Assembly (NCBI RefSeq): GCF_019795105.1
Contig: NZ_JAIMFO010000007.1
Span: 1-64,000 of the forward strand
Origin: Collinsella ureilytica
Lineage (GTDB): Bacteria; Actinomycetota; Coriobacteriia; Coriobacteriales; Coriobacteriaceae
Direction: 5' to 3'
DNA length: 64,000 nucleotides
How positions within the stretch are numbered: the stretch's first letter is position 1; each line of letters starts with the position of its first letter. The notes below the pieces were generated by a model. The model was not told where the DNA came from, ran no database searches, and saw only the letters and a list, made by a program, of their open reading frames with translations. Positions 56,041 through 64,000 of the stretch are shown in pieces. The position numbers were made by a program, and so were the translations under genes.

Positions 56041-56316
56041 GGATGGAAACCAGGCTCTTCCAGTTCAACTGATCGTTTGCGAGTCATCTGTTTCAACGCC
56101 CGAGCACCTGCATGATATCGATCAACCTCAGAATCCCAGTATGTGAGCCGCCAGCTTTCTTTCGTTCGAGCACCGGCTCACTATCGTTCGAGCACCGACT
56201 CATACTCGAAGGCGGAAAATACGCGTTCGTTGCCTGATGTAAGGCGACTCGATCCCGTTGGAGTACCTCTTTTTCCTGATTCAAAATCGCTCAAACTCAC
56301 CTCAAGTAACGTGAGA

Positions 56317-56349
56317 CCTTACGATAACCTTACACAGCAAATCTTAAGT
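56317..56349 (+). promoter_or_regulatory. Candidate PHO-box upstream of pit
   Basis: CCTTACGATAA at 56317 is directly followed by CCTTACACAGC at 56328, an 11-base step, then AAATCTTAAGT. The region 56041-56316 before it holds no gene; it contains one 13-base direct repeat (CGTTCGAGCACCG at 56163 and 56185). Confidence 0.55.
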
Positions 56350-56446
56350 ATGGGCAATGTATGCTTCTCGTAATGCTATGCTAGACGCGATTCTGACACA
56401 GAGGGGTGTCTTTCAGAACTGCATCCCCGAGAAGGAAGAGTTGACC

Positions 56447-57496
56447 GTGGACGTATCGTTATCCTACTTCGTCCAGCAAGTGCTTTCGTCGCCAGCGCTT
56501 GCTATTACTGTTGTGCTCACATTGGGCGTTATCTTCGTTAATGGGTGGACAGACGCACCAAACGCCATTGCCACCTGTGTTACCACGCGGTGTATGCGCG
56601 TGCGCCCAGCAATTATCATGAGCGCCATTCTGAACTTCTTGGGCGTTTTGGTCATGACGCATATTAATGCCAGCGTTGCATCCACCATTTCGAATATGGT
56701 GGATTTTGGTGCAGATACTAGCAATGCCATCGTGGCGCTTTGCGCAGCCCTGTTCTCCATTGTGGTCTATAGCGCAGGTGCCGCTAAATTTGGTATTCCA
56801 ACCTCAGAGAGCCACAGCCTCATTGCTGGCCTTACTGGTGCCGCACTTGCCCTTGGAGGAGCGAGTGGTATCAATATGGATGAGTGGGCAAAGGTGATCG
56901 TTGGCCTGGTGTTCTCGCTCATCGGTGGCTTTTTGTTTGGCTATTTTGTTTGCAAGGCAGTAACCATGTTGTTTGCACGCGTTGAGCGTCGTCCGGCCAA
57001 CGTGTTTTTTAAGTACGCACAGATCTTTGGCGCAGCTGCAATGAGCTTTATGCATGGAGCTCAGGATGGCCAGAAGTTCATCGGCGTGCTCTTTTTAGGT
57101 ATGGCCTTTGCAAATGGACACCCAAGCGTTGAGGGTGTCATTATTCCAGTTTGGCTGATGCTTTTGTGCTCCACCATGATGGGTGTTGGTACCTCGGTGG
57201 GTGGCGAGGGCATTATTAAGGCCGTGGGTATGGATATGGTCAAACTGGAAAAGTACCAAGGCTTTTCCGCAGATTTGGCCAGCTCACTTTCACTTTTAGT
57301 CTTCACCTTAACGGGTGTTCCTGTTTCTACGACTCATGTAAAAACGAGCGCCATCATGGGCGTGGGTGCGGTGAAGCGTCTTTCTGCTATTAATTTCTCT
57401 GTAGTCAAAGACATGATGCTCACCTGGGTCTTTACCTTCCCAGGCTGTGGTCTCATTAGCTTCATCATGGCAAAAATCTTCATCCTCATTTTCTGA
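56447..57496 (+). CDS. pit: Inorganic phosphate transporter, Pit family
   Basis: A 349-residue low-affinity phosphate/metal-phosphate symporter with ten or so helices. The two inverted PHO4 repeats are marked by NGWTDAPNAIA and by GVPVSTTHVKTSAIMGVG; SFMHGAQDGQKFIGV is also typical. The open frame reaches back to ATG 56357, but that part looks like promoter and leader; GTG 56447 after GAAGGAAG fits the family's start better. A DUF47 gene follows after 53 bases. Confidence 0.92.
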   Translation: MDVSLSYFVQQVLSSPALAITVVLTLGVIFVNGWTDAPNAIATCVTTRCMRVRPAIIMSAILNFLGVLVMTHINASVASTISNMVDFGADTSNAIVALCAALFSIVVYSAGAAKFGIPTSESHSLIAGLTGAALALGGASGINMDEWAKVIVGLVFSLIGGFLFGYFVCKAVTMLFARVERRPANVFFKYAQIFGAAAMSFMHGAQDGQKFIGVLFLGMAFANGHPSVEGVIIPVWLMLLCSTMMGVGTSVGGEGIIKAVGMDMVKLEKYQGFSADLASSLSLLVFTLTGVPVSTTHVKTSAIMGVGAVKRLSAINFSVVKDMMLTWVFTFPGCGLISFIMAKIFILIF

Positions 57497-57549
57497 TCGC
57501 ATCTGCGTATCAGGTTTGCGTATCGTCGAACATCGAGAGAGGAACCACC

Positions 57550-58176
57550 ATGGCAAAGAAATCCGATGAGTTCTACTTCAATACTTTCATCAAGTGCGCT
57601 GAAATTTCTAAACGTGCCGCACAGATGTTGTTCGAGATCATGGAAAACTTTGATCCCGAAACGATTGAAGATGCACTCTCGCGCATGCATGAGCTCGAGA
57701 ATGCGGGAGATGAGTTGAACCACGAGATTTCTGACGCCTTGGTTTCTGCTTTCATCACGCCTATTGAGCGTGAAGACATTGCCATGCTCTCAGAGCGCCT
57801 CGATGCGGTAACCGATCATATTGAGGGTATCTTGCATCGCATTTACTTCACCAATGTGCGTGAAATGCGCCCGAGTGCGCTCAATATGGCTGGCATGATC
57901 GTGAAGGCCTGCGAGAGCATGGAAGAGCTGGTGCGCGAGCTCCCACGCTTTAAGCGGTCGAAGACCTTAAAGAATCAGGTTGTTGCGATTAATACGATGG
58001 AGGGGGAGTGCGACGAGCTCTATATTGAGTCGATGCGCAGGCTCCATACAGATGCTTCCCTCGAAACGCTTGAGGTTATTGCCTGGCGAGACGTGTATAC
58101 CTTCTTGGAGATTACAGCCGATAGCATTGAGATGGTTGCTGAGACGATCGAAAACGTCGTCATGAAAAACTCTTAA
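57550..58176 (+). CDS. DUF47/PhoU-like partner of Pit
   Basis: A 208-residue helical protein of the DUF47 (PF01865) family, distant relatives of PhoU that are commonly encoded next to Pit transporters and thought to regulate them. Visible features are ELENAGDELNHEI, ITPIEREDIAMLSERLDAVTD and DSIEMVAETIENVVMK. GAGAGGA precedes the ATG. Confidence 0.93.
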   Translation: MAKKSDEFYFNTFIKCAEISKRAAQMLFEIMENFDPETIEDALSRMHELENAGDELNHEISDALVSAFITPIEREDIAMLSERLDAVTDHIEGILHRIYFTNVREMRPSALNMAGMIVKACESMEELVRELPRFKRSKTLKNQVVAINTMEGECDELYIESMRRLHTDASLETLEVIAWRDVYTFLEITADSIEMVAETIENVVMKNS

Positions 58177-58215
58177 TCCTGCGCCTGGTAACGGCTCGGA
58201 TGTTACAATCCTTGT

Positions 58216-58573
58216 GCGAAGCGGGTCAGACGATCGCGCGACCCGGGGCTTTCCGGGCGTGAGGAAAGTCCGGGCTCCAAAGGGCTGGATGCCGGCTAAC
58301 GGCCGGGCGGAGTGATTCGACGGAAAGCGCCGCAGAAAAGAAGACTCCCACTGGCGGGCAACCGTTAAGGGAAAAGCTGAAACGGTAGTGTAAGAGACTA
58401 CCAGCGTCGTGGTAACACGGCGGCTTGGCAAGCCCCATCCGGAGCAAGCGCGAATAGGAGTGCTATGGATCTGCCCGATCCGCACTCGGGTAGCGTGCGA
58501 GGAGCCATGTGGTAACGCATGGACAAGATAAATGATCGTCCACGACAGAACCCGGCTTATCGATCCGCTTCGC
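58216..58573 (+). ncRNA. rnpB: RNase P RNA, type A
   Basis: The catalytic RNA that trims tRNA 5' ends. The ends pair (GCGAAGCGG with CCGCTTCGC). Conserved segments are GAGGAAAGTCCGGGCTCC (P4/J3-4 region), GGTAACACGGCGG-type P10-12, and the 3' ACAGAACCCGGCTTA that restores P4. A T-rich tail follows. A TACAAT -10-like box lies at 58204-58209. Start and end are estimated from the pairing. Confidence 0.95.
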
Positions 58574-58640
58574 TTTTCTTATCCGCTCCTTGAATTTGTA
58601 TGTTGCTTTGAGCACGGCTTCGCATACGTTGGGAGGTAGC

Positions 58641-59276
58641 GTGGAGGCCTATAAGACACTCCGGCCTGGCACGCGCGTGTGTGCTGAGCTTCAAGATCGG
58701 CGTTCTCGCTTTATTGCTGAGATTGCGCACGTATCATCTGAAGAGGAAGCTGCTGCCCATCTTGCAGGCCTGAGATCTGCTCATCATGCAGCTCGCCACC
58801 ACGTTCCGGCTTGGATTTTGGCTGACGGAACTGAGCGTGCAAGCGATGATGGTGAGCCGCAGCGCACGAGCGGTATGCCGACGCTTGAGGTGCTTCGCGG
58901 CTATGGCTTACGTGATATTTCCTGTGTAACGGTTCGCTATTTTGGTGGTGTCCTTTTAGGTCCGGGCGGCTTGGTACGTGCGTATGCGGGCGCTGCGCGC
59001 GCAGCAATTGAGCAGGCTGAATCAGAGCAGATGATTATTGAGATGTGCCCGGTTGCTCCGGTAGCTCTCACCCTTGAATATGCTGATCATGCCCGCGTTT
59101 TGGATCTTGTAGAACGCTTAGGAGGCAAGGTTGTTCGCACCGACTATAGCGACAAGGTTCAGGCTCACCTTCACTTTCACGCAGGTCACGAGCAGGCTTT
59201 TTTGATGGCACTACGTGAGGCGCTTGCAGGCAACGAGCAGGCTCAGGTGGAGCCCGTGTGCTTCACTGAGTTTTAA
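58641..59276 (+). CDS. YigZ/IMPACT-family protein
   Basis: A 211-residue protein of the UPF0029/YigZ family. The N-terminal domain has RRSRFIAEIAHV, HHVPAWIL and DDGEPQRTSGMPTLEVL; then comes VRYFGGVLLGPGGLVRAY; a C-terminal DUF1949 domain follows. Bacterial members bind nucleic acids or nucleotides; function is not established. The GTG at 58641 follows GGGAGG and gives the usual length. Confidence 0.88.
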   Translation: MEAYKTLRPGTRVCAELQDRRSRFIAEIAHVSSEEEAAAHLAGLRSAHHAARHHVPAWILADGTERASDDGEPQRTSGMPTLEVLRGYGLRDISCVTVRYFGGVLLGPGGLVRAYAGAARAAIEQAESEQMIIEMCPVAPVALTLEYADHARVLDLVERLGGKVVRTDYSDKVQAHLHFHAGHEQAFLMALREALAGNEQAQVEPVCFTEF

Positions 59277-59304
59277 GATCGATCTCAAAGAGTTGGGAAT
59301 CGCT

Positions 59305-60288
59305 ATGGCAAGTTCCATTCAAATGGAAACGTTAACCTTTCTGAGCGCCGATGGCACCTCTCAGGTATTCGCTCGGCTTTGGATGCCTGAGCCGGAAACT
59401 GCTGTGCGCGGGGCAATTCAGCTTGTGCACGGCATGGAAGAACATGGCGGTCGCTACGAGGCCTTTGCAGACTTTCTTGCGCATCTGGGCTATCTGGTTG
59501 GAATTCATGATCATGTGGGCCACGGTCATACCGCGCCTGATAGGGAGCGTCTTGGGCATATCCCGTTTCGTGGAGGCTCCAAAATTTTGGTTGAAGATAC
59601 GCATGCCATGCATGACATACTTCGCACACGTCTAACGAGTCTGGATCAGGCGCAGGAGCCTGTTCGAGGCAGCGAGAAGCCGTTGATTCTTTTTGGCCAC
59701 TCCATGGGAAGCTTTGTTGTGCGTTCTTATCTCGGTCTGTATGCAACCGGAGTATCGGCTGCAATTATTTGCGGAACCGGTCAGCAGCCGGGTGCCTTGC
59801 TGAGCTTTGGAAAGCTGATGACTGCCCTGCTTGCACGTTTTCACGGGGAACATACTCAACTTCGCTTGCTTGATACCTTAGTTACCGGTGGCTTTTCTCG
59901 AGCAATCAAAAGCGCTCGTACGCCGCTTGATTGGCTCTCAGTTGATCCTGCAGTTGTGGATGCGTATCGCGCAGACCCATGCTGCGGTCATCGGTTTTCA
60001 GTGGGTGGATACCGCACACTGATCAATCTTTCGGCTGAAGCTCAAAGCAAGCGTCGAGCGGCAAAGATTTCAAAGGATCTTCCGCTGTTGTTTATTGCCG
60101 GTAGTGAGGATCCGGTGGGGGATGCTGGAGTCGGCGTTGGGCGTGCAGCTGCAATGTATCGCTCAGCAGGCCTTACCGATATTGAGGTCATTTTGTATGA
60201 AGGATACCGCCACGAAATCTTAAATGAGCCGTGCCGAAAGCGCGTGATGCAAGATATTGCTTCATGGCTCTCGGCTCACGATCTCTAA
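59305..60288 (+). CDS. Alpha/beta hydrolase, monoacylglycerol lipase-like
   Basis: A 327-residue hydrolase resembling monoglyceride lipases and lysophospholipases. The oxyanion region is LVHGMEEHGGRY; the nucleophile elbow is FGHSMGSF; the acid is the Asp in GSEDPVG; the catalytic His is in YEGYRHEILNE. Probably hydrolyses mono-acyl lipids in the cytoplasm. It begins 28 bases after the YigZ stop. Confidence 0.88.
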   Translation: MASSIQMETLTFLSADGTSQVFARLWMPEPETAVRGAIQLVHGMEEHGGRYEAFADFLAHLGYLVGIHDHVGHGHTAPDRERLGHIPFRGGSKILVEDTHAMHDILRTRLTSLDQAQEPVRGSEKPLILFGHSMGSFVVRSYLGLYATGVSAAIICGTGQQPGALLSFGKLMTALLARFHGEHTQLRLLDTLVTGGFSRAIKSARTPLDWLSVDPAVVDAYRADPCCGHRFSVGGYRTLINLSAEAQSKRRAAKISKDLPLLFIAGSEDPVGDAGVGVGRAAAMYRSAGLTDIEVILYEGYRHEILNEPCRKRVMQDIASWLSAHDL

Positions 60289-60456
60289 GTACGTATTGTT
60301 TTAAGAAACCGAACCATGTCCTAGAAAAACAAGAGATCAAATAGTGAGACGAATTACAAGCATTATCAAATCTGAAGACTTTGGAACAATGAGCTTTGCC
60401 CCCTAAGGCAGAAGTGCTGCGAATCCCTGAAGCGGGGTAGACTAAGAAACAAACAT

Positions 60457-60584
60457 CGGTGAGGGGCTATCTGGCAGTACCTACTCTATGCAGATATTCT
60501 CACCGAAGCACGTATAAAGCGTTGGAAAACGGTAACCCCGGCAATACAGCCAAAGCTGGTGATCGTTCCGGGGTCTTCGTGACC
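60457..60584 (+). ncRNA. Candidate structured leader RNA
   Basis: Nested stems are visible: CGGTGAG/CTCACCG (60457-60463, 60499-60505) enclosing ATCTG/CAGAT (60469-60473, 60491-60495); then ACCCCGG/CCGGGGT (60535-60541, 60568-60574) enclosing CAGC/GCTG. It lies between two convergent genes and 25 bases before a mini-ORF. I do not recognise a known riboswitch class. Confidence 0.4.
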
Positions 60585-60608
60585 AATGGTAGCACAGGAG
60601 GGCAGGCT

Positions 60609-60704
60609 ATGGCTAGTACGGGAGTACGTGGTTGGGATCCCCAGGTCATGCTGAGCCTGCTCTCAGCTGAACGTATGTCTACCTGCTCAACATCTTGCGG
60701 CTGA
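60609..60704 (+). CDS. 31-residue Ser/Cys-tailed mini-peptide
   Basis: A short frame with a strong AGGAGGG (60596-60602) before the ATG. The peptide has GVRGWDPQVMLSLLSAER and then a tail of STCSTSCG, reminiscent of the Ser/Thr/Cys core of a ribosomally made, modified peptide. No modification or export gene is adjacent. The frame is also open upstream to 60459, so part of a longer frame is possible. Function unknown; could be spurious. Confidence 0.4.
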   Translation: MASTGVRGWDPQVMLSLLSAERMSTCSTSCG

Positions 60705-60719
60705 GAAAGTATCGTCAAA

Positions 60720-62108
60720 CTACTCGCTCTTCGTATCTACCGGGTTCATTTCTTCCACATGTGCAATAGCTTCTGCCACCGTATGCCGTGCATCAGGGGT
60801 AAGTGAGCGACGCTTTGGACTCATAATGCGCTGAGCGGTGTATACGCCATGATGGCCGGTGATGAAGTAGCTCACAAAGACCACAATGACAAAATAGTGC
60901 ATACCAACGCCACCAAAAAGATCTATAGCGAGCATGATGGTAGTAACAGGCACATTTAAAGCCGAGCCAAAAACGGCAAGCATACCTAAGGCGGCAGGAA
61001 GTGTTGGATCTAAACCGACCAGTGTGCCGAGCCAGCCACCAAGTGCAGCACCGATTCCAAACAGCGGGGTCACTTCTCCGCCTTGAAAGCCCGTTCCGAG
61101 TGTCAGACAAGTCAGGATGAGTTTTGATGCTACGTCGATCAAGCTTGTTTTTCCGGCAAATGCGGCAGGCACCATCCACTCAGAAAGACCGGCGTAATGC
61201 CGTGCTCCCGTAAAGAGAAAGAGGAGTGTTAACACGATCGATCCAGCAAGAATAGGAACGATATAGTGCCCTGCCCAACGCGCATAGAGTTGCTTAATCG
61301 TCCGAATAAGTGCGGTGAAAAGGCGAGCAATCCAACCAAAGATAATTGCAGCGACAAGAGACAAGCCTAAGGTCTTAATCGAAAGCGCAGGAACCGCCGT
61401 AATCAGATTGACTCCGTGGTGCGCTCCCAAAAAACGAGCAACTGCGTCGCCAGTAAACGAAGCAACGAGGCAATACAGGGCAACACCGTACTCCAGCTTT
61501 CCAACAAAGCACATCTCCATGCCAAAGAAGGCTCCAGCAAGCGGCGTTCCAAAAACAGCACCAAACGCCGCTGAAATGCCTGCGAGAACCAGATCACGAT
61601 GATCATAGGTTTTAAGCTTTGCAAGCCCGCTGACATTACTTGCAATGGTGCCACCAATCTGCACCGCAGTACCTTCACGTCCAGCTGATCCTCCTGCAAG
61701 ATGAGTAGCCACAGAACAGGTAAAGGTCAAAATAGCCATGCGAGCTTTGATTAAAAGGCCAGTTCCAGCGCTCTCAATAACGAGATTATTACCTTTCGTA
61801 GCGCGGCCACCATATGTTCGGTACAACCACACAGTCAAAACACCCACTACCGGCAAGAGGAGAAAGAGAGCTGGTTGGCCTTCGCGGACGTGAGTTACAA
61901 AAGACAGCGAGCTTAAAAATGCCCATGCAGCAACTCCCATCAGAACAGAAACGATAAGGACCAAGCAGAGAAGGCGTCCACTATCGCGAAAATTGTGCAG
62001 ATCACGGCGGGCAAGAAAGCCAACACGGTGATGATCAGTTAAAAGCCCGCCAGCGATTTCTTCGCGCAGCCGACGGGCAAGATGAATCCGGCGCAGGATC
62101 GATGCCAT
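60720..62108 (-). CDS. CLC-family anion antiporter, fluoride-type (CLC-F-like)
   Basis: A 462-residue polytopic protein with ~10-12 helices and CLC motifs: the gating Glu in GSAGREGTAVQIGG and the later TGFQGGEVTPLFGIGA. The canonical GSGIP is absent, and GREGT in place of GREGP plus GGEVTPLF point to the CLC-F subgroup that exports fluoride in exchange for protons; this is from memory of the family. Start at 62108 behind AAAGGTGG. I found no fluoride riboswitch in the sequence upstream. Confidence 0.8.
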   Translation of the reverse strand: MASILRRIHLARRLREEIAGGLLTDHHRVGFLARRDLHNFRDSGRLLCLVLIVSVLMGVAAWAFLSSLSFVTHVREGQPALFLLLPVVGVLTVWLYRTYGGRATKGNNLVIESAGTGLLIKARMAILTFTCSVATHLAGGSAGREGTAVQIGGTIASNVSGLAKLKTYDHRDLVLAGISAAFGAVFGTPLAGAFFGMEMCFVGKLEYGVALYCLVASFTGDAVARFLGAHHGVNLITAVPALSIKTLGLSLVAAIIFGWIARLFTALIRTIKQLYARWAGHYIVPILAGSIVLTLLFLFTGARHYAGLSEWMVPAAFAGKTSLIDVASKLILTCLTLGTGFQGGEVTPLFGIGAALGGWLGTLVGLDPTLPAALGMLAVFGSALNVPVTTIMLAIDLFGGVGMHYFVIVVFVSYFITGHHGVYTAQRIMSPKRRSLTPDARHTVAEAIAHVEEMNPVDTKSE

Positions 62109-62381
62109 GTGTACCACCTTTAAAAGAACTGAGAGGATGTACTCACCATGCTACAACCTTCAAGGCGCAGACGCTTCTGCAGATCTTATAAAATTTCTAC
62201 CCCCTGCAAACCGCACTGAAAAGCACAAATCATAAGCCGAAAAACAGGCTAGAATCTCAATGCTTCAAACTGCACCTGCACAGTGGCGCACAGGTCATGA
62301 CCTGGCAAAGGATATAAGCGCACGCTTTGGTGGTGCTATAGTGAGGATACACAAACGCAAGACTGCTCAGAGGAGATATAC

Positions 62382-62852
62382 ATGTCGCAGAAGAAAACGA
62401 TTGTTCAGGAGTTTATGGAATTCATTTCCCGAGGCAATGTCATAGATCTTGCCGTCGGTGTCATTATCGGGGGTGCCTTTACCGCAGTTGTAAACTCCTT
62501 GGTTAAAAACATCATGCAGCCCCTCATCTCCTTTTTAACAGGCGGCGTAGATGGAGTAAGCGGGCTTTCTGTAAATCTCAGCGGCAATAGTATTGATTTC
62601 AGTGCATTCATTTCTGCAATCATCAATTTCTTACTGACCGCAGCTGCGGTATTTGCCATTATCAAGGCTATGAATCGATTCCATGCAGTAAAAGAGGCTG
62701 CAGCAAAGCGAATGGGTCTAGAAAAGCCCGAGACTCCTGCCGCGCCTGAGCCTCGACATTGCGCCTATTGCTTTGAAGAAATTGCTGACGAGGCTACGCG
62801 TTGCCCTCATTGCACCGCTAAGCTGGCAGGCTATACAAATCCTGATGAGTAA
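62382..62852 (+). CDS. mscL: Large-conductance mechanosensitive channel with zinc-ribbon tail
   Basis: A 156-residue MscL that opens under membrane tension. TM1 is the family core (FISRGNVIDLAVGVIIGGAF), TM2 lies at ~65-90. The C-terminus carries an added zinc ribbon: CAYC-x10-CPHC. The normal MscL ends about 20-30 residues earlier. GAGGAGA precedes the ATG. Confidence 0.95.
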   Translation: MSQKKTIVQEFMEFISRGNVIDLAVGVIIGGAFTAVVNSLVKNIMQPLISFLTGGVDGVSGLSVNLSGNSIDFSAFISAIINFLLTAAAVFAIIKAMNRFHAVKEAAAKRMGLEKPETPAAPEPRHCAYCFEEIADEATRCPHCTAKLAGYTNPDE

Positions 62853-63001
62853 GAGATTGTAAAATTGCGTGCCCACAGAGTACCAGTTCGATCGTTGAGT
62901 CAAGATTTTCGTATGAGGAACTGCGCTCAAGCACGAAACCCCAAGGACACGCTCGCCAAACGCGCACCCGACCGTATCAAATTCAAAAGATAAAAAGAGT
63001 G

Positions 63002-63075
63002 TGGAGCGGGCGACGGGAATCGAACCCGCCTCATCAGCTTGGAAGGCTGAGGTTCTACCAATGAACTACGCCCGC
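63002..63075 (-). tRNA. tRNA-Gly (TCC)
   Basis: On the minus strand: acceptor GCGGGCG/CGCCCGC, D-loop AGTTCATTGGTAGAAC, anticodon TCC in CTTCCAA, T-arm CGGGTTCGATTCCCG, and encoded CCA. Confidence 0.97.
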
Positions 63076-63080
63076 AAAAA

Positions 63081-63157
63081 TGGTCGGGACGACAGGATTT
63101 GAACCTGCGACATCCTGCTCCCAAAGCAGGCGCGCTACCAAACTGCGCCACGTCCCG
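63081..63157 (-). tRNA. tRNA-Pro (TGG)
   Basis: On the minus strand: acceptor CGGGACG/CGTCCCG, D-loop GGCGCAGTTTGGTAGCGC, anticodon TGG in TTTGGGA, T-arm CAGGTTCAAATCCTG, and encoded CCA. It lies five bases upstream of tRNA-Gly and is co-transcribed with it. Confidence 0.97.

Positions 63158-64000
<843 letters not shown>

Noticed and set aside
60531-60584. SAM-type riboswitch
   Set aside because: A CCCGGCAA and a GGTG-TTCC-like stretch are present, but the order of helices and the conserved core do not fit, and no sulfur-metabolism gene follows.

Overview
The window looks like a chromosomal segment of a coriobacterial actinobacterium, most likely Atopobiaceae (Lancefieldella/Atopobium-like). 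This is inferred from roughly 50% GC, a CarD regulator, a Rho factor with a very long disordered N-terminus, membrane-bound LuxR proteins, and a murC-murB-ftsQ-ftsZ-pgeF-yggS-sepF-yggT-divIVA cluster. No 16S gene is present, so genus is not proven.

Layout. 1-8.5 kb: a PAP2 phosphatase, glucose-6-phosphate isomerase, then a mannose-family PTS (EIIA, EIIB, EIIC, EIID) with two SIS-domain deglycases. This is the gene set of glucoselysine/fructoselysine (gfr-type) uptake, and its glucose-6-phosphate product would feed the adjacent pgi. 8.5-12.3 kb: gpmA, a tail-anchored coiled-coil protein, nicotinate phosphoribosyltransferase. 12.8-18.1 kb: a giant secreted, wall-anchored GH95 fucosidase. 18.2-20.9 kb: proB-proA. 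20.9-27.7 kb: a double-HTH membrane LuxR regulator, a small secreted protein, and an ABC transporter with two membrane-anchored accessory proteins; this is a candidate peptide or stress-response system. 27.8-36.3 kb: HD hydrolase, CarD, argS, rho, an unknown membrane protein, VanZ.

36.4-41.2 kb is the most unusual region. Two inverted arms of 718 and 730 bp flank a phage minor-capsid protein fused to a toxin-50-like C-terminus with a putative immunity gene, tRNA-His and tRNA-Lys, and, in opposite orientation, an orphan alternative C-terminus (JAB-like) with its own small partner gene. The two toxin modules share a 73-bp inverted homology just 5' of the point where they diverge and the long arm just 3'. 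Recombination between the 73-bp copies would exchange the toxin end fused to the capsid body. It is a candidate invertible toxin switch, probably within a decayed prophage.

41.3-46 kb: HAD phosphatase, tcdA, TatD nuclease, EttA. 46-56 kb: cell-wall and division genes with a phoU gene inserted. 56-58.2 kb: Pit phosphate transporter and a DUF47 partner; phoU and pit share an 11-bp-phased CCTTAC motif resembling a PHO box. 58.2-64 kb: RNase P RNA, a YigZ protein, a lysophospholipase-like hydrolase, a possible structured RNA with a Cys/Ser-rich mini-peptide, a CLC-F-like antiporter, MscL with a zinc ribbon, tRNA-Pro and tRNA-Gly, and the start of gdhA.

Many intergenic spacers carry degenerate short tandem repeats, each spacer with its own unit. 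A ~95-bp dispersed repeat occurs three times.
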